A stretch of 64,000 nucleotides of DNA from CAZYBO01 sp964645205 (GTDB taxonomy: Bacteria > Pseudomonadota > Alphaproteobacteria > Rickettsiales > SXRF01), in NCBI GenBank assembly GCA_964645205.1, contig CAZYBO010000003.1, positions 62,001 through 126,000 of the forward strand. The letters are read 5' to 3'. The translations under genes and the position numbers were made by a program. This document shows, piece after piece, positions 43,976 to 51,390 of this stretch (position 1 is the stretch's first letter; each line of letters begins with the position of its first letter). The notes beneath the pieces were generated by a model. The model had not been told where the DNA came from. It did not search any database and saw only the letters and a program-made list of their open reading frames with translations.

Positions 43976-44025
43976 AGGGTATCCTCTTAAGAAAATAAGC
44001 AAATGACCTGAGGGAACTAGGCCGC

Positions 44026-44589
44026 TTATTGCGCTTTCTGTGCAATGATTCGCATCTGCACGCGGACTTCGTTCTTGATCACATCCGTTCTTGTCCACTC
44101 ACCCTGCCCTACGCCGAAATCATTGCGTCTGACGGTGATATACCCATCCGCTATGGCGTTATTGCCATCCAGCTTGAGTTTGAAATTCAGCACGGCAGGC
44201 ATACTCTTGTCGCGGATGGTAAGCTCGCCTTCAGCTATGAAATCCGTATCCCCTTGCCCAAGGCGCGTGATTTTTTTACTCACGAAGCTGGCTTTGGGGA
44301 ATGTTTGCACCGAGAGCCATTCCGCTGTGGGAAGGCTGCTTTCCGCATCTTCGTTGGCGGCAGCCAAACTTGCTGTAGCCACCTCAGCTTTGATAACGCT
44401 CTGCTCAAGATTGGCGGGATCAAAACGTATGTCTGCAGTAAACTCACGGAAACTTCCTTCCACCGGCGCGTTATTCTGGATGGCAAAAAACTTCAGCGAA
44501 CTTTTTTGTTTATCGACTACGTAAACAGGCACATCGGCCAATGCGGAAAAAGGGAGTAGCAGGGCAGCGATCAACAGAGTATTTTTCAC
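44026..44589 (-). CDS. YceI-family periplasmic protein
   Basis: A 187-aa protein with a signal peptide (MKNTLLIAALLLPFSALA, cleavage about residue 18) and a YceI lipocalin-like fold: 'YVVDKQKSSLKFFAIQNNAPVEGSF', 'FPKASFVSKKITRLG', 'DGYITVRRNDFGVGQGEW'. Members bind isoprenoid lipids such as quinones. It starts with GTG overlapping the stop of the cytochrome b561 gene (GTGA, 44586-44589). This redox pair, common as a chromosomal operon, sits between the portal and protease genes. Confidence 0.9.
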   Translation of the reverse strand: MKNTLLIAALLLPFSALADVPVYVVDKQKSSLKFFAIQNNAPVEGSFREFTADIRFDPANLEQSVIKAEVATASLAAANEDAESSLPTAEWLSVQTFPKASFVSKKITRLGQGDTDFIAEGELTIRDKSMPAVLNFKLKLDGNNAIADGYITVRRNDFGVGQGEWTRTDVIKNEVRVQMRIIAQKAQ

Positions 44590-45134
44590 GATTTTCCTCC
44601 AGGCAGCATACGACGAAGCACATTATCCTTATGCACGAAATGATGCAGAAATGCCGCAGCAGCGTGCAGCGACACCATGCCGATAATCGCATAGGCGATC
44701 ATCTCATGCACTTCTTCAAGATCGTGCCCGAGTTCCCGATCCGCCGGGATAAGGTCGGGCAGTACGAATAAGCCAAACATCGAAGCGGGATAACCCTTAG
44801 CCGATGTCATCAGCCAGCCCGAAAGCGGCATCGCGAACATCAGCCCATACAGCGCCCAGTGCCCGGCATGTGCGGCGAATTTCTCGATACGGCGCATGGA
44901 TTCCGGTAATAGAGGCTGAGGATTCATCAGCTTCCATCCCAGCCGCAGCACGACCAGCAACAGCACCATCAATCCGAAGGATTTGTGTAATCCATAGATA
45001 TATACTTTCGTCGGCGTACGCTCCATATCCGTCATCACAAATCCCATAATCAATAATCCTGCGATCAGCAGAAACATGATCCAGTGAAATGTTTTTGCAA
45101 CCGAGCCGTAAGTGTGCGGTGTATTTTTGAGCAT
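44586..45134 (-). CDS. cytochrome b561
   Basis: A 182-aa inner-membrane b-type cytochrome with four membrane helices. Haem-ligand histidines are visible in 'AKTFHWIMF', 'GLHKSFG', 'AGHWALYG' and 'SLHAAAAFLHHF'. It probably moves electrons between quinol and a periplasmic acceptor, paired with the coupled YceI gene. The ATG at 45134 begins MLKNTPHTYGSVAK. It starts 31 bp after the portal stop on the same strand, so it may be transcribed with the head genes. Confidence 0.92.
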   Translation of the reverse strand: MLKNTPHTYGSVAKTFHWIMFLLIAGLLIMGFVMTDMERTPTKVYIYGLHKSFGLMVLLLVVLRLGWKLMNPQPLLPESMRRIEKFAAHAGHWALYGLMFAMPLSGWLMTSAKGYPASMFGLFVLPDLIPADRELGHDLEEVHEMIAYAIIGMVSLHAAAAFLHHFVHKDNVLRRMLPGGKS

Positions 45135-45165
45135 GGCGAGAATATAATATATTCCCGTGCGATTG

Positions 45166-46410
45166 TCATCCGCACTTTGCCGACGGTGTTCTGGGAGCGT
45201 AACCGACTGCGGCACGCTTTTCATCATCGGTCAGGAAGGTTGCGGTGTTCACACGCTCCCATATCGACTGGTTGCGCGCGGCAAGCACGGAAATCGAATC
45301 CGTATCCGGCACAAGCTCAAGTTGGTTGTCAAACATAGGCAACAGCCATTTTCCGAGCGTATCGGCTGTTGCAGCCACCAATGGAACCACGGTCTGCTCC
45401 CACAATGCCAACCTCGCTTCCTGCAAATTGCTATAGGTATTGTCGCCGGGAATGCCCAGCAGTTGTGGCGGCACGCCGAAAGCGAGGGCAATATCACGCG
45501 CTGAGGAGTGCTTCGCTTCTATGAAATCCATATCCTTGGGCGACATGCTCATCTCTTTCCACTCCAACCCGCCCTCCAGTAACAGAGGACGACCTGCGTT
45601 GGCCGCACCCACGAATTGCTCGTCGATTTGCGAACGCACCCGATTATATTGATCTTCCGACAGCGTACCGCCCCCGTGCTCAGCGCGAACGACCAGAGCA
45701 CCGCTCGGCCGCGCGCCGTTTTGCAGCAGCGCCTGATTCCATGCCCCGGACTGGTTATGCTGGTCGATGCTGTACGCAGCCGCCTCAACCGGAGACAAGC
45801 CATACCAATCGTTCAGCGGATGAAAATTCTTGATATGCAAGACACGTGAGAATCCCGTCAGGCGATCCACCGTGAAATCCGTGATCTTCTCGCCTACCGT
45901 ATAGCGATACCCGGCCGGCATCGTGCCCTTGCCCGCAATAACCGCAACGCGATCGGGGCGCAGCAGGTATAACTCGTTCGGAGCTGATTCGCGTGCGCCC
46001 ACCGCCTGCACGAAGGCATTGCCCCCGATCATGCGGTAATGATAAAGCGCCTGGAAAAAATCGCCCATCGCCTGTGTGGGATTGGGCTGTTTCAACACTG
46101 CAAGCGCGGGATGTGCTTTCAACTCACGACGCGTGCCGCGCGTATTGGTAGCGTAGAGTTTCAGTTTTACCGACGAAGCGGCTGATGCCACCATATCCAT
46201 CGCGCGGTGCGCCACGACGTTCTTGATATAGGCTTCCTGTGCGAACTGCGCGTAATCGCGATCCATCCACACTGGCTGCCCCGGCATCACCATATAGGAG
46301 CGCATGGCATTATTGCCGAGCGTTTGCGTATAGATACTCTTGCGCGAAAACAGCTGACGAATTTTACGGATTGCGCGCGCGCGATTAGTCTGCCCGGTCA
46401 GTGCGGTCAT
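45166..46410 (-). CDS. phage portal protein, GTA gp3-like
   Basis: A 414-aa HK97-type portal. 'AYIKNVVAHRAMDMVASAASSVKLKLY', 'HPALAVLKQPNPTQAMGDFFQAL', 'PPQLLGIPGDNTYSNLQEARLALWEQTVVPL' are hallmark segments. It forms the dodecameric ring through which DNA is packaged by TerL. A TTTCGGGACA-type motif lies about 100 bp upstream (46509-46527), and three small genes separate it from TerL. Confidence 0.93.
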   Translation of the reverse strand: MTALTGQTNRARAIRKIRQLFSRKSIYTQTLGNNAMRSYMVMPGQPVWMDRDYAQFAQEAYIKNVVAHRAMDMVASAASSVKLKLYATNTRGTRRELKAHPALAVLKQPNPTQAMGDFFQALYHYRMIGGNAFVQAVGARESAPNELYLLRPDRVAVIAGKGTMPAGYRYTVGEKITDFTVDRLTGFSRVLHIKNFHPLNDWYGLSPVEAAAYSIDQHNQSGAWNQALLQNGARPSGALVVRAEHGGGTLSEDQYNRVRSQIDEQFVGAANAGRPLLLEGGLEWKEMSMSPKDMDFIEAKHSSARDIALAFGVPPQLLGIPGDNTYSNLQEARLALWEQTVVPLVAATADTLGKWLLPMFDNQLELVPDTDSISVLAARNQSIWERVNTATFLTDDEKRAAVGYAPRTPSAKCG

Positions 46411-46508
46411 GCGAAACTCTCCAGAATATGTGAGGGATCAGGTCAAGCCGGGAAGCATCAACGCCCACCTCTTCGACCCTACATTTACGACCTTACGCGC
46501 AGGAACCG

Positions 46509-46527
46509 TGTCCCGAAAGGGGGAAAA
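46509..46527 (-). promoter_or_regulatory. conserved TTTCGGGACA motif before the portal gene
   Basis: The minus strand reads TTTCCCCCTTTCGGGACA. The same string occurs at 49966-49983 before the AT-hook operon, and a variant (CATACCCTTCCGGGACA) at 49457-49472 before the small terminase. All three point in the direction of transcription of the next gene. It may be a binding site for a GTA regulator or part of an alternative promoter. Confidence 0.5.
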
Positions 46528-46545
46528 TAAAAAATATTTGTAGGC

Positions 46546-46956
46546 TTACATTTCATGCCCATTACTATCCGCCTGCTTAAGCCGCACGATAATCGTATCT
46601 TCCGGCTTGATACCGGGTGCCAGTTGCAGGTTAGTATGGTGCCATTTCAGAAAACGATCCATGAAACTCCTGAATTCCTCCGCCCCTTCGCCATTAACGC
46701 CCATGTCACGCTTGCATACGTCCCACGCGTGGGATTGTTCTGCAATCGACGATACCTTACATGCGCTCACATAGGCGAGAAGGTGCTCGGCCATGTCATG
46801 CCGGATCGCTTCCTTCTGGGGAGATTTAAGCATATGGGCTTTTGCCCAGTCATCATGCGCGAGAAATTCCTGATTGACGCGGGCAACATGTTCACCATGC
46901 GTGGTGCAGCATCGCTTAACCCATGACGCTTCGTCGTGTCGTATTCTGTTCGGCAT
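46546..46956 (-). CDS. hypothetical protein, 136 aa
   Basis: Soluble, helical, rich in His and charged residues with three cysteines near the ends (WVKRCCTTHGEH, SACKVSS). The ATG is preceded by AGAGGTG at good spacing. It is encoded between TerL and portal, in the same direction, behind two other small genes (47107-47262 and 47274-47555). No family recognised. Small genes between terminase and portal in phages often encode head-module accessories, but there is no direct sign of that here. Confidence 0.7.
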   Translation of the reverse strand: MPNRIRHDEASWVKRCCTTHGEHVARVNQEFLAHDDWAKAHMLKSPQKEAIRHDMAEHLLAYVSACKVSSIAEQSHAWDVCKRDMGVNGEGAEEFRSFMDRFLKWHHTNLQLAPGIKPEDTIIVRLKQADSNGHEM

Positions 46957-47106
46957 CGTATCACCTCTTACTGGGTGTTACTCATTGATGCCTTGATCTA
47001 TTACGGAAATTGCGCTCAATGCCAAATGACAATTGTGTGACAGCCGGCAGGCAGTAAGCAGGTTGGGAACAAACCAAACGCCCTGCTCACTGCGTGCCGT
47101 CCGCTA

Positions 47107-47262
47107 CTATCGCCCGCGCCCTTTGTTCGACTGTACGGCAACAGCCGCGCTCATGCCCTCGCAGCAATGATCTACATGGGGCTGGGGAACTTTAGCAAGC
47201 AGCTCAGGTTCAATCTCCTTGAGTGCGCTGTGGAAAGATGCAGGCTCTACTTTAATGCTCAT
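47107..47262 (-). CDS. small hypothetical protein, 51 aa
   Basis: Begins MSIKVEPASFHSALKEIEPE and ends in a basic 'NKGRGR'; it holds one 'HVDHCC' segment with adjacent cysteines. It lies 11 bp downstream of the 93-aa gene, with AGGACAG as a plausible ribosome binding site. Codon pattern and spacing suggest a genuine third small gene of the 47555-46546 group. No function can be read. Confidence 0.55.
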   Translation of the reverse strand: MSIKVEPASFHSALKEIEPELLAKVPQPHVDHCCEGMSAAVAVQSNKGRGR

Positions 47263-47273
47263 ATATTCTGTCC

Positions 47274-47555
47274 TTATGCGTTTGCTTTGGCTTCCTGCTC
47301 GGCGACGATACGCTGAGCGACATTCAGTGCGATGCCGCGTATGCGTGCAGGCTGCACGAGCATGCCGTTTTCATCGCGCACGTTGGCGAACAGCTTGGTC
47401 AGCCACGGGCGGATTTTTTCGGCGATTTCCATGATAAGGTTACCGCGGTTCGGATCGGACGCACGGATGACTTTCACACCTTGCTGTGCGGCTTCCGCTT
47501 CCTTTCCGTTTTGCCGGGCTTTTTCCACCCAGGAATTGATAATTTCGTGCGACAT
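47274..47555 (-). CDS. hypothetical protein, 93 aa
   Basis: Begins MSHEIINSWVEKARQNGKEA. Two or three helices with a conserved-looking core 'NLIMEIAEKIRPWLTKLFANV ... RIRGIALNVAQRIVAE'. Soluble, no signal. First of three small genes between TerL and the portal, starting about 110 bp after the TerL stop, a gap with AT-rich sequence that could hold a promoter. Function unknown. Confidence 0.68.
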   Translation of the reverse strand: MSHEIINSWVEKARQNGKEAEAAQQGVKVIRASDPNRGNLIMEIAEKIRPWLTKLFANVRDENGMLVQPARIRGIALNVAQRIVAEQEAKANA

Positions 47556-47665
47556 GGCAGGCCTTTTATTTCGTTAATTAATTCTTTATATATTAGCGAA
47601 TATACGGCATGACATTTAATAATAAGTTAATTCAAACGACCCTTTACGCATTATCTTCAATTCCC

Positions 47666-49057
47666 CTAAACACTACGTATTCTGAGCTTCTCCCACGTAA
47701 GTCCACGCAACCAATCGAGATATTGCGTCAATGCGTCCACCTGATCGTCATGATCGCCTCCGGGAAAAGCGAACAGCTCCGCTTCAAAATCCGCCAGCCA
47801 TGGTGCCTGCTGCGGAAGCGCGACTTTACCTGCCTCGATCATGGCGGAGATCGCCGCAAAGCGCGTCAGCTTATCTCCCTTAGGTATACAGGCGATCAAC
47901 GGCAGCGCTGTCTCGCGCCGTGCATCCTGAAGCAATTGCTGCCCACTTGCTTTATCTTCGATCAATATGGCGTCGGGTCGCCACTGTTCAGCCATACGGT
48001 AGAGCGCACGTTTGAGATCGGGATATTCAACCCGTAACACACGCACATCCGCAAGATAGCTTTTGCCAAGATACTCCATAAAAGTAAGGCATACGCTGGC
48101 ATCATGGTGCGCACCGCTTTTGATCGCCGTATCCCAGCTCTGCACACGCCGCTCGCACGGCTGCGGCATTTCGACATAGCGCGCAAACCACCATGGCCGC
48201 ACCATGCCTCCATCATCCGGCAGCGGTTGTTGTTGGTATTGTGCGGCGAAAGCATTGCTACCAAGCTCGATTTTGGCGCGCTCTATCAGTGCCAGCGATT
48301 CACGTCCAGGATGCAGTAATTCGCCCGCATACCATTCCCTATCCGGCGCGATGCGGAATGAAAACTTTTGATATCGCGTTGCCACAGACGGTAGCGAGAG
48401 ATGTACCCACCCTTCTTTTGCAAGCAGGTAACCCGACAGATCGTATTGGTGCAGGCGCTGCATCACGAGCACGATTACACCTCTTTTCTTATCGTCAAGA
48501 CGGCTGGCAAACGTATGGTCGAACCATTGGTTCACCATTTCACGCGCATGTTTATTAGCTGCCTGCATAGGATTGATAGGATCATCCATAATCAGGAAAT
48601 TGCCGCCTTCGCCCGTAGCGCTGCCTCCGACAGATGTAGCGAAGCGAAACCCGCGCTTCGTCGTCATGAATTTATGCTTTTCGTTTTGATCGCGCGCCAG
48701 TTCTACATCAGGAAACAGCGCGCGGTACCATAGGGAACCGATCACTTCGCGGCAATCCAGTGAATGCTTCAACGCGAGCGATGCCGCATAGCTTGCAGCC
48801 ATGATACGCGTTTGGGGATTATGACCGAGCAACCATGCCGGCCACGCCACACTAACACATAACGACTTCAGCGAGCGCGGCGGCATATTGATGATAAGCC
48901 GCGTAATGTCGCCATGTCTTGCCGCTTCCAGATGCTCCGCGATTACATCGATATGCCAGTTTGGAAGAAACGGCGTGCCAGGGTTGACTGTACAAAATAC
49001 TCTGCCAATAAAACTGGCAAGATCATTGTGCAGCAGCTTGGAGAGGATATGCGCCAT
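47666..49057 (-). CDS. terminase large subunit, GTA gp2-like
   Basis: A 463-aa DNA-packaging motor. An unusual Walker A 'NMPPRSLKS' (about 58-65) is the deviant form common to this terminase group. Walker B is 'FLIMDDP' (about 153-159), and the C-terminal nuclease has 'SWDTAIKSG', 'ILIEDKASGQQLLQ' and the catalytic 'GGDHDDQVDALTQYL'. The enzyme appears intact. The small-terminase gene precedes it by 3 bp. Confidence 0.94.
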   Translation of the reverse strand: MAHILSKLLHNDLASFIGRVFCTVNPGTPFLPNWHIDVIAEHLEAARHGDITRLIINMPPRSLKSLCVSVAWPAWLLGHNPQTRIMAASYAASLALKHSLDCREVIGSLWYRALFPDVELARDQNEKHKFMTTKRGFRFATSVGGSATGEGGNFLIMDDPINPMQAANKHAREMVNQWFDHTFASRLDDKKRGVIVLVMQRLHQYDLSGYLLAKEGWVHLSLPSVATRYQKFSFRIAPDREWYAGELLHPGRESLALIERAKIELGSNAFAAQYQQQPLPDDGGMVRPWWFARYVEMPQPCERRVQSWDTAIKSGAHHDASVCLTFMEYLGKSYLADVRVLRVEYPDLKRALYRMAEQWRPDAILIEDKASGQQLLQDARRETALPLIACIPKGDKLTRFAAISAMIEAGKVALPQQAPWLADFEAELFAFPGGDHDDQVDALTQYLDWLRGLTWEKLRIRSV

Positions 49058-49060
49058 TGC

Positions 49061-49381
49061 TTACGCCTCATCACGCGGGGGAGCATCGCCCTGCATGCGA
49101 CGAAGAAACGCCTCCACCAACGCCATATCCGAAAGCTGCATCTCTAGCGGGCGTGGCACGTCTTGCGCAGTTGCCCCAGTGCGTTCCGCCTTTTCAAGCG
49201 AAAGCACCAAATCAGCAAGCGTTACCAGCGTCGAAGTAAGCGAGGCTTTCCCGAACAGAATGTCACGCTCTTCGTTTTTAGCGGCTGGTGGCTGCGTAAA
49301 TGTATGTTCCAGTCTGGCTATCAGCTCACGCGCAAGGGCGCGTAGACGCGCAACATCGCCTGCCGGCTTAGGGTAAGGCAT
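49061..49381 (-). CDS. small terminase-position protein, GTA gp1-like
   Basis: A 106-aa helical protein directly before TerL. 'VARLRALARELIARLEHTF' and 'KASLTSTLVTLADLVLSLEKAE' give a two-helix pattern like RcGTA gp1, the small terminase. In RcGTA it lacks specific DNA recognition, which underlies random packaging; whether that holds here cannot be read. First gene of the GTA-like block. Its promoter region (49382-49567) is shared with the divergent 49568 gene and contains the CCGGGACA motif and the Pho-like array. Confidence 0.8.
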   Translation of the reverse strand: MPYPKPAGDVARLRALARELIARLEHTFTQPPAAKNEERDILFGKASLTSTLVTLADLVLSLEKAERTGATAQDVPRPLEMQLSDMALVEAFLRRMQGDAPPRDEA

Positions 49382-49456
49382 GGGGGTATTTTCGCTTATG
49401 GAATGGGAAAGGCGGTATTTCCGACCCTATAATATCATCTATACCCCAGAAAAACG

Positions 49457-49472
49457 TGTCCCGGAAGGGTAT
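49457..49472 (-). promoter_or_regulatory. CCGGGACA-type motif before the small terminase
   Basis: The minus strand reads CATACCCTTCCGGGACA, followed by CGTTTTTCTGGGG. It is a close variant of the motif at 46509-46527 and 49966-49983. It lies about 80 bp before the gp1 start, with a TATTAT hexamer further down near 49432. A shared element before three head/regulator operons suggests common control. Confidence 0.45.
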
Positions 49473-49481
49473 GAAACGCAA

Positions 49482-49561
49482 CTGTCACAATCCATGTCAC
49501 ACGGCCGTCACAAGTGTTTTCATGCAGATGTCACCCCGTTTACCATGCCGTTTGCTATGAT
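49482..49561 (+). promoter_or_regulatory. array of five Pho-type half-sites and -10 before 49568
   Basis: Half-sites CTGTCAC (49482), ATGTCAC (49494), CCGTCAC (49505), TTTTCAT (49517) and ATGTCAC (49528) are spaced 12, 11, 12 and 11 bp. TATGAT (49556-49561) follows 21 nt after the last. The ATG at 49568 begins 7 nt after the hexamer, the same geometry as 38064. The array lies between two divergent genes, one being the GTA small terminase, so it could influence both. Confidence 0.68.
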
Positions 49562-49567
49562 ATTACC

Positions 49568-49963
49568 ATGATGTACGCAATCCCTACCCTCTCTCTAAAC
49601 TGCACGCCGCCGCCTCCGATATTTCATGCAACGGACGGTAGCGTAGAGATCAACGGCGTAACGCTGCCCGCACATGTTGCGGAGGAATTGCGGCGCATCG
49701 GCATGCCGCTGGCATGGTATAACCGCGGAGAGCTTGCAGATGCCATAGAGCATTGCAGTTACGACCGCACCCTCATTGATGACGAGCACGGAGTGCATTT
49801 TCGCGACCAATTGCATCTTGATAGCGACGAACGCATCCGCAAGCATCGCCACCGCCGAAAACTCACTGTTACTGCCCCAGAGCAACCGTGTAAGGAATCA
49901 TTCTGCGAGCGGCTCGACGCGGAAGATCAACACACTTATTGTCAGCAACAGGTCAACAACTGA
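49568..49963 (+). CDS. hypothetical protein, 131 aa, leaderless
   Basis: Begins with two ATGs (MMYAIPTLSLN); the frame continues upstream, but the promoter geometry favours 49568. The domain 'GSVEINGVTLPAHVAEELRRIGMPLAWYNRGELADAIEH' looks like a small alpha/beta fold. The C-terminal half is His/Arg-rich (RIRKHRHRRK), possibly nucleic-acid binding. Divergent from the small terminase and preceded by the five-half-site array. No family recognised. Confidence 0.65.
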   Translation: MMYAIPTLSLNCTPPPPIFHATDGSVEINGVTLPAHVAEELRRIGMPLAWYNRGELADAIEHCSYDRTLIDDEHGVHFRDQLHLDSDERIRKHRHRRKLTVTAPEQPCKESFCERLDAEDQHTYCQQQVNN

Positions 49964-49965
49964 CA

Positions 49966-49983
49966 TTTCCCCCTTTCGGGACA
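49966..49983 (+). promoter_or_regulatory. TTTCGGGACA motif upstream of 50282
   Basis: TTTCCCCCTTTCGGGACA, identical over 18 bp to the inverse of 46509-46527. It begins 3 bp after the stop of the 49568 gene and points toward the 50282 operon, about 300 bp away. A shorter partial copy (TTTCGGGATA) at 50234-50243 lies nearer to that gene. Confidence 0.5.
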
Positions 49984-50281
49984 GAATATTTTCTCTTTAT
50001 ATGAAATTGTACACTGCTCGTATCATGCGGGAATTGTTGTACTGCAAGTACCCCACAAAAAATCTTTTCCTTATTAAGGTAACCTGAACGCTCGCACGGA
50101 CTCACTCTCGGTCAGGTTGAAAGTCAATAAAAATCATCATTTTTAATTGATAAAAAAATCTAATTTTCTTCTTTAATAATAAATTATTTGGATATATCTA
50201 TAAATTAATATGGATATGTCGTGTATCGATCCGTTTCGGGATAAAATCAAATTCAACTGATAAATCCAAAGGATACGTCAT
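49984..50281. other. AT-rich intergenic region before the AT-hook operon
   Basis: About 300 bp without a convincing gene. It contains a 28-codon frame at 50001-50087 without a ribosome binding site, a short inverted repeat AACCTGA/TCAGGTT (50081-50087 and 50112-50118), a very AT-rich stretch (50125-50215), and the partial TTTCGGGATA copy (50234-50243). AAAGGA before the 50282 ATG is the ribosome binding site. Confidence 0.6.
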
Positions 50282-50758
50282 ATGAACGAAAAAATTTCGC
50301 TGAAAAAGCCGACACCGACCTCAACCAGCACGAGATTATCTAATTTAAAGCCAGCGAAAAAGCATCGGGTTTCCATAAAACCGCATGACTGGGCGATGGG
50401 AAACCTGCCAACCGCATCCAGTGATAAAGCCCTGTGGATAGCTGTCATCTCGCGCGCGATGCTTGACGCCATCAGCACAGCCAATGACGCAGAACAACGC
50501 TATCACAGACAGGAAGCCATCGCGTGGCTGACAGGTGGAGGTATGGATTTCCATATGGTTTGCCTCATGGCTGGCATGGAACCTTCCGAGATTCGGCGTA
50601 AGGCTAAACATGCGATCAGCAACCCGCGTCCATGGCGCGCTGCTCCCCGCACCGGCGCACGCTTTCTGGAACGACTTGCATACCGGCAAAAACTCAAATC
50701 ACGAAAAGAAATACACGCTCTTGATTCGCTGCGCGACCCACTGGAGGTAGACGCATGA
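50282..50758 (+). CDS. hypothetical DNA-binding-like protein, 158 aa
   Basis: A basic, disordered N-terminus (1-40, Lys/Thr/Ser-rich) is followed by helices; 'RYHRQEAIAWLTGGGMDFHMVCLMAGMEPSEIRRKAKHAI' looks like a helix-turn-helix of the kind seen in small phage and Rickettsiales regulators. The C-terminus is basic. It overlaps the next gene by 4 bp (ATGA, 50755-50758) and lies next to the small terminase, where many clusters keep packaging or regulatory genes. DNA binding is inference. Confidence 0.65.
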   Translation: MNEKISLKKPTPTSTSTRLSNLKPAKKHRVSIKPHDWAMGNLPTASSDKALWIAVISRAMLDAISTANDAEQRYHRQEAIAWLTGGGMDFHMVCLMAGMEPSEIRRKAKHAISNPRPWRAAPRTGARFLERLAYRQKLKSRKEIHALDSLRDPLEVDA

Positions 50759-51285
50759 GCATAGAAAAAGATACACCACCCCACGCTGCGGCGATAATCC
50801 TTCGGTTTCCCGGCAAGCGCGGACGTCCCAAAAGCGCTCGTAAAGGCCTCGATAACGGAACGCCGGAGCTGGTGCGCAAAAGACAGGCAGGCGAAACGAC
50901 GGAAGCGCTCGATTTATGTTTTGAACGAAAACTCATTTCGCGCGAACAGCATTGGTGTGGCATTCATTTGCGCTGGCTTTACACGCTTCGGCATGGAGCG
51001 CCCGGCGTGCGCGCGCTCGACCCCACGCATCTCGGCGGTATCGAATTAACACCCGAAGCACCGGAATGGCGCTATGCCCGTGAAAAAGAATATAACGAGG
51101 CAATGTATCTGCTTTCGCAAAGCGGACATGCGCTGGTAGTGATGAACATATGCGTGCATAATGAACGACCACGCTTTTTGAGCATTCATCAGAAGGTCAC
51201 GCGCGCGCGCGCCGATGACATCGAGAGAACCCTGCGCATGCTGTGCGATGGACTGGACGTACTGGTGAAGCATTGGCGAAGGTAA
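50755..51285 (+). CDS. hypothetical protein with AT-hook-like motif
   Basis: A 176-aa protein. Residues 21-30 (KRGRPKSARK) contain the RGRP core of AT-hook DNA-binding motifs. The remainder is helical with 'EQHWCGIHLRWLYTLRHGAPGVRALDP' and a C-terminal 'DIERTLRMLCDGLDVLVKHW'. Translationally coupled to the preceding HTH-like gene. Together they look like a two-gene regulatory or DNA-handling unit beside the GTA cluster. The motif is clear, the function is not. Confidence 0.65.
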   Translation: MSIEKDTPPHAAAIILRFPGKRGRPKSARKGLDNGTPELVRKRQAGETTEALDLCFERKLISREQHWCGIHLRWLYTLRHGAPGVRALDPTHLGGIELTPEAPEWRYAREKEYNEAMYLLSQSGHALVVMNICVHNERPRFLSIHQKVTRARADDIERTLRMLCDGLDVLVKHWRR

Positions 51286-51310
51286 TGGGATACCTTAACT
51301 ATACCTAGAC

Positions 51311-51325
51311 TTAATCAAATCTTAA
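51311..51325 (+). promoter_or_regulatory. CtrA-type site before the first Flp pilin
   Basis: TTAA-TCAAATC-TTAA: the exact TTAA-N7-TTAA full site bound by CtrA in Caulobacter and relatives. It lies about 65 bp before the pilin ATG. A TACAAT -10 hexamer follows at 51356-51361, then a second imperfect pair TTAACCAAGGTTAA. In Caulobacter the pilin gene pilA is a CtrA target, which fits. Confidence 0.6.
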
Positions 51326-51390
51326 TTTTTATGGTGTCTATTTTGCCCCGGCGTGGTACAATTTAACCAAGGTTAATGGTTTGGAGCCTT

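Noticed and set aside
19031..49381. Complete active prophage
   Set aside because: No integrase, excisionase, replication or repressor gene and no attachment-site repeat was seen; the order matches RcGTA instead. Absence of genes outside the window cannot be excluded.
50001..50087. 28-codon frame between 49963 and 50282
   Set aside because: No ribosome binding site and no homology; probably chance in AT-rich DNA.
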